A DNA stretch of 9,364 nt, from NCBI GenBank assembly GCA_902766185.1, contig CACXCQ010000051.1, forward strand, positions 1 through 9,364. The letters run 5' to 3'. The position numbers and the translations under genes are program-made. This DNA is from an uncultured Eubacteriales bacterium (lineage in GTDB: Bacteria; Bacillota; Clostridia; Peptostreptococcales; Anaerovoracaceae). Positions 1 through 6,400 of the stretch are shown here, piece after piece. Every line of letters begins with the position of its first letter. Within the stretch, counting starts at the first letter, position 1. The notes beneath the pieces are model-generated. The model did not search any database. It saw only the letters and a program-made list of their open reading frames with translations, and was not told the origin of the DNA.

Positions 1-464
1 CCGTCTACCGCGATCTGGCTGGCCAGAGCAGCGTCATCGGGGATGGCGCCAAAGACATAGGTCTTGCCGGATTCGGTCCACTCCCAGCTCAGGGCCTGCT
101 TCTGCTCGGCCTCGGTGGCTTTGCGCAGACCTGCCTTTGCCTGTGCCTCTGTGGGATCGGCATTGAAGATGACCTGTCTCGCCAGATCCTCGCTGGTGTA
201 GGTGATATCTCCGAAGGATGCCTCACCCTTCATTCCGTTGGCGCCCTTCACGGACGTATCGGAAATGCCCAGATCGTTGACCGCATCTGGTTTTGCCGGT
301 ACCGGGGTATCCTCGGCAGCGGTCTCAAGGCCAATCACCTTGTCGGTGCTTCCGCTGACCGTCATGGGCTCTGTGGTCGTATCCACTGGCTCGAGGGTGA
401 ACTCGAACTCGCCCGCCTCCAGCGGACGGCCGGCCAGGGTCTTCGCGACCTCAGGCTCGTAAGC
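1..464 (-). repeat. Stalk module A4, pilin-type isopeptide domain cut by the window edge (residues 2585-2738)
   Basis: It starts GAYEPEVAKTLAGRPLEAGEF (K2592), then EFTLEPVDT, ASFGDITYTSEDLARQVIF, DPTEAQAKAGLRKATEAEQK and SWEWTESGKTYVFGAIPDD. These match A2 piece by piece, including the insertion that A1 and A3 lack. The predicted Glu and Asn of the crosslink lie beyond the edge. By comparison with A2, nearly 200 more residues of this module are missing. Confidence 0.75.
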
Positions 465-3400
465 GCCTTCCGCCGTATATACATTGGTAAAGAACAGGCT
501 CTGGGTATAGGCCTGCGGCGCCAGGAGATCGTCTCCGGCAGCGGTGATGTCCACGCCGGTGATGCTGCTGTCGCCCTCGAAGTGCTTCGAGCTTGCCAGG
601 ATCCTGTTGTTCACCTGGTCGAAGAGAACATTCACGACTACCTTATCTCTGTCGGTGTCGTTGGCGACGAAGGACATATCCGCGTCATCCTCGCCATCCT
701 TGCCGCTGGTGGCCTTCTCCGCAACGTAGTAGGTGAAGCTGTTCTTAAATACGCTGCCCGTGGCCTCGTTGCGAACATCATCAGACAGAGCTTCGAAGGC
801 TGCCTTCTCGTCGTCCTTCGTCATGTCATAGGTCTCTCCCTCAGGCACGGACCAGAAGCGCACGGAGTTCAGTTCTCCCATGCTGCCGGACTGATCCAGC
901 TCTCCGTAGGTGACCTCTGTCTCCTCCAGATCTCTCTGGCTGTAGGCGATCGTTCCGAAGGAAACCTCGCCGCGGACCTCTCCGGCGTTGAATCCGGATC
1001 CGTCGGTCATGCTCTGTTCCACATCGCCGGGATCCGTCACCTTATCGGGATCCTCCGATGCCTTCACGGGCATGGGCGCTCCGTCCTCACCGCTGAGGAC
1101 GAAGGAGAACTTATCGTTTTCGTTGAATCCGCGGCCTTCCAGGTACTTGGTGGCCTGGATGGCGATATTGCCGCTGAGGTAGGTGTTGGTAATGGTGAAG
1201 GTCTTCGATTTCGGCGTTTCGGTATCGTCCCATTCGCCTTCCTCGATGACGGTGGTGTAGCCCGGCACCGCGTCCTCTCTTACGGAGTAGGTGATGGCCT
1301 CACCCTTCTCTGTGCTCTCAAAGAGGGCATCATAGAACCACTTTTCTACATCTATAACTTCTTCGGTGGTCTGTCCGGATTCGGGGTCCGTTACTTCCTC
1401 CTTCTTCTGGAAGATGTAATAGGTTCCGTCATCGGCTTCGTCCACCTTCAGTGAACAGCCTTCCGGAGTTTCGGGCAGAGTCGCGGAAGTCACGCTTCCC
1501 TCGCCGTAGTAATCGCCGTTTTCATCCGCCTTGCGGTAGAGGCCCTCTCCCCAGATGACCGTGAGATCATCGCCGGCAGCATCCTTAGCGATAGTCTGGG
1601 CCGGCCGCACGTCGGAGATGGTGACCTCTCTGCCGTTTCTGTCATAGGTAGCATCCAGGTGGAATGTCACATCGTCTCTGCTGTCGTAGCCGTTCTCGAA
1701 ATCATCCCATTCCTTCGTGGCCTTGATCTGGACATTGTCCTGGGGTTCGTATTCGTTGGTGAAGAGCAGATCGTCTCCGTTCTTGATCTCCTCCTCGGTG
1801 ACAGACTGTCCGGGGCCGGTGACCTTGTAGGCTTTGGCGGTCACTGTGCCGTCGGTGTTGTCCGTCACTCTTACGCGCACGGTGTAGACCGTGGCATCAT
1901 AAGTGTAGCCGTTCAGCGTCCATCTGGCGGACTCCATGTCGGCTCTGGCGATTCCTGCTGCCTTCGCATCGTCGTAGGTGTATTCCTGCCCGTTGATGGT
2001 GGCCGTGGCCACGCCCGGGATGTTCTCCCACAGCTCGTAGGTGAAGGCTCTGTCTGTCAGGTAGTATGTTCCAAAGGCTGGTTCGGTCACCTGCGCGCCC
2101 GCCGGAGCGGTGCCGATCAGGCCGCTGTTTTCCTCAGTCGCGCCGATATAGGTCACGCCGTCCAGCTTCCAGGCGGAATCCAGGGTATCGCCCCTGGCTG
2201 CCTTTCTCTGGGCGTCGGTGGCGTCAGCGAAGGTCACGGTGTTCTCTTCGCCGTCCACGGTGACTGTGGCAGTCGCGTCATCCGGAATGGAGCCGTAGCT
2301 GAAGGTGGTCTCCTCGCCGCCCTTCTCAACCGTCCACTGCCACTGGCTGACCAGCTTTTGCTCATCCGCGGAGGCCTTGTGCATGCCAGCCTCGGACTGT
2401 TCCTTCGTCGGGTTGCCCAGGGTGACGGATTTCTTCAGGTCACTGGTCTTGTACGTGATGTCGCTGAAGTCCACCGGTCCCGCCAGGCGGTTGGTTCCGG
2501 TCTCTCTTCCGAAGAGGTCGCTGAAGAAGCCGATCTCCTCCAGATCGTTAACGGTGGTCGCGGTCTCGCCCTTCTCCGTGCCTTCCGGCATAGGGGTATC
2601 CGCGGCTTTGACGTCGATGAGCTCCGCTTCCTCCGTCTCGCCGTTATTGTCGTACTGGTAGGTTATCGCGCTGTTGTTTGCATCCAGTTCCGGCGTATCC
2701 ACTGCCTTCAGGTTGAAGCTGAATTCACCCTTCTTCAGGCTGCGGCCGTTCAGGACCTTGGTGGCTTCGGGAGCATAAGTTCCCCTTGCCTTGTATTCGT
2801 TCTCATAGAACACCTTCTCCAGGTAGACCTTCGGTGTGCTCTTGTCGGTGATGGTCTTCACCGTAGCGTCCTGACCGGTGATGAATTCGCCGTTTTCGTC
2901 CTTCGCGCTCACCAGGATCTTCCGTCCGTTCTGCTCGAAGAGAACGTTCACGGTGATGGTCTGGACGCGCTTGTCGTTCTTGATCGCCCGGCTGTCGCCC
3001 GCGTCGGAATCCTGCGGGTTCTCGGTGATCTGGTAGGTGAAGGTGTTGGAGATCAGGTTGCCGGTGGCAGCGTTTCTCTCCTCCTCGGTCAGCGTGTTCT
3101 CGAAGAAGTCCTTATCGGCGGCCTTCTTCATGTCAAATGTCTTCGTTACGGTCTCCGTCTCACCTGCAGGGGTGTAGACGGCTGTCCAGTAACGGATGGA
3201 GCTGCGCTCCGCATCGGTCAGTTCCGCGTCATAGGTGACTTCCTTTGTCTTCAGATCGCCTCTGCTGAACACGATCGTGCCGAAGTCCACCGTCTGCCGG
3301 ACAGTGCCTGCGACTCCATCATCGCTTCCCTTCAGCTCGCGGATCACTTCGTCCGCATCCTGGGAATCATCGATCTCGATGGGGGTGACCACCGGCATGG

Positions 3401-6400
3401 GGGTGTTGTTCTTGCCCGTGAGGACGAACTTGAAGCTGTCGCTCTCCTTGAACGCACGGCCATCGAGCACCTTGTCCACCTTCAGGCCGACCAGGCCTGC
3501 GGAGTACAGGGTGTTGTAGACGTTACCGGTTCTGGTCTCCACATCGTTGGCGTTGGTGCCTTTCACGAACTCATCCCAATCGTCCACCTGAGTGGTGTAG
3601 CCCTTCAGGCCGGACTGGGGATCGTTGGCCGCCACGTCGGTTCCGTCCGCAAGGGTCTCGCGGATGGAGTAGATGATCTCGTTTCCTGCCGAGTCATAGC
3701 GGGGCAGTTTATTCACGATAAAGCTGCCGGTCTTCTTGATCGTACCGGTCCAGAGTTTGCTGTCATGTTCATCCGGAAGACCGCCCTTCCACGCCTGTCC
3801 GTCACCGGTGAACTCGATGTCGTAGGTCTCGTTTCCGTTCTTGCTGTCCTCGCTGGTCTTCTCCGGGAGCTTATCCACCAGCTTGTTGCTGGAGGGATGG
3901 CGGTATGCCGTGACGCGCAGGTATTTCACCGTTACCGGTGTACCGCCGTCATTGTAGGTTCCTTCGTAATGCTCACCGTCTTCGGAATCCTTCCAGGTGA
4001 TATCCTTCTGTCCGGAGGGATCGCGCAAAGGCAGTTTCTCCACCAGATTCGTGGCGTCCACCGGATCGCCGGTGATGGGATCGCACTCGACAAAGGCCTC
4101 GACTTCCGCATAGGTGACGACGCCGGCATACCGGACGCCGTTGTTTCCAATGCCGTAGGTCCAGGTGATGTCGTTTCCTTTTTCATCCTTGATCTGCTTC
4201 AGCTCGTCCATCGTGTAGATGATCTCGCCGTTCAGCGTCTTGGCAGTGTAATCGGATACATCGCCCCAGGTGGCCTGCAGCCCGGCATCGATCTTCTGCG
4301 GGGGCAGGATGTCCTCCATGGTTCCGGAGATGACGGTGTCACCGTCCTTGAACTTCAGGACCGCGTCCAGATGGAAGGCGACGTCCTGTCTTTCGCCGAG
4401 CGCGTCATCATCGTCCTCCCAGACCTTCTTGCCGTTGACGACGATGGCCTCGGTGTTGGTGACGGATTCGTGATGCTTCGCCTTGTCCAGTCCGGAGCCT
4501 TCATAGCGGGCCGCCATGTACTTGCCCTTCCCGACGTTGTTGCCGTTATCTGCCAGGCTGTCGGGCTTTTCCTTGACGAAGTATGCCGCAGGCACCACAA
4601 TGCCCGCCTCATAGACGAACGCCGGCAGGCCTTCTACCGTGTAGGTCCATGTGCCGTCATTGTTGTCCGTGACGGTGATGTATCTCTCTCCGTCGATCAG
4701 TCCGCCCGGCTTCTGGGTCACCAGAGTGCCCTTGTCCGGATCGGCCATCTTCTTCCAGCCGTCGCTGAAGTACTTGAATTTAACGGTGACAAAACTCTTG
4801 TCATCGGTTCTCGCGTAATACGTTTTGGTGGAATCTACTTCCTCATCCTCTGTAGGAACGTACTCATCCCCGTCCTTCTCGTACCAGTCTCTGCCTATGG
4901 GGCTGTCATCCGCATTGGGGGTCACAGCCGTATAAGTGGTGTCGACCTTCTCGTAGGTATATCCGAAGGTGTCCTCACCCAGCTCATCGAAAGCCAGCCT
5001 TTGCGCACCGGAAGGAAGTTTGGCAACTGCCGTGCCGTCCTCCTTGACGTAGCCGCTTCCCTTCTTATAGTAGATCTCGCTGCCGTCCTGGCTTCGATAC
5101 GCGGGCAGGGAATCGGTCAGCTCGCCGGTTTCCGCCTGTCCGTTTACCAGATTGGTCGTCCGCTGATAAACATCTGCCTTCTTGTACTGGACCACATTGT
5201 TCTGATCCGTGAGAACAAGATCCTCGTTGTAGTACTTGCTCTCGCCATTGTCAGACATAACTTCACTGGTGATCTCCTTGCTGTTGCGATACAGGCGGAA
5301 CGCCTTGAGAAGCTCCTCCTCGGTATGCGGCGTATTCGGGGTATCGTTCCAGGTCTTGGTAACAGTAATGTCCTTAACGTCCAGTATGTTGTTGACGTTG
5401 TAGTTCTGGGTATCGGCCTCAAGGGACTCCTGTCTGATCTCGATGGGCGTATTCGTCCGGGAATTCTCCGTGATCGTCGTCACATATCCGACCAGTCCCT
5501 TCGTCGGGTCGTTCGCTTCAATGTCCGTGTTCTCGCTATCTGCCAGAGTCTCCCGGATGATGTACTCGATCTCCGCTCCGACCTCATCGTAGCGCGGAAG
5601 AATATTGACGACGTGTTCTTCCGTCGTCAGCACGCGGACGCTGCTGGATGTTCCCATGTCAGTAAGGGGCTCGGTGTTGCCGCTTCCGTCCTGCTCGGTC
5701 TTCGTCGGAAGCTCGTCTTCACGACAGAGCGTTCCGTTGGAATGTCTGAAGTAGCCGGTCTCATGGTATCTGTAGCTCACTTCCGGCCTTCCCAGTTCCT
5801 CCTGCTCTGAAGAAACGTATCCTTTATATACGGCTCCGTTTCTCTTGAAGTAAAGGAGGTCGCCCTGACCATTGTCCCTCGGCAGATACGTCACGATATC
5901 CGTCGGATCGTCTTCGTTGATGTAGACCGGCGTTGCGGTATAGGTTGACGTACCCACGTACCGCAGTCCGCTTTCCGCATAGACGGACTTCCAGAGGATC
6001 GGGTTTCCTCTCTCGTCATTGGTGGCCAGGTGATCCACGGCCTCGATGGTAGAGCCATCCGCCGTCTGATAATTGACCGTATCGCCCCAGACCTTGAGCA
6101 GATCAGCGCCGCTGGCTGTCTTGGAAAGCTTCTGCGGGGGCAGTACATCCTGCATGGTCCTGGTGACGGTCATGCCGCCCGACTTGGACACGGATTTGAC
6201 ATCGATGTGGAAGATGACATCCTGACGGGTGTTGTAGGCGTCAGACATATCTTCCCAGTTTTTCTCGACCTTCACCACTTCCGGGATCTGTCTCCACTCC
6301 ACGTGGATCTTGTGGTGCTGGGAGTTGTCCGGGAAATTGAAGGTGACCACACCGGTCTCCCTGTTGTAGGTCAGCTGTCCTTCGGTGGTGCTGTCGGTGT

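Noticed and set aside
582..1454. Plus-strand open frame of 290 codons
   Set aside because: Same antisense frame as above, opposite modules B3 and A3; no recognisable protein features.
1..4445. CRISPR array or recent DNA-level tandem duplication in the repetitive region
   Set aside because: The repeats are protein modules of hundreds of residues with only partial DNA identity; there are no short identical repeats with spacers.
1659..5810. Plus-strand open frame of 1383 codons starting GTG
   Set aside because: It lies codon-for-codon opposite the adhesin frame, gives no recognisable domain, and is hydrophobic and repeat-like only because it mirrors the adhesin repeats. The minus-strand reading gives clear CnaB and pilin-type motifs throughout.
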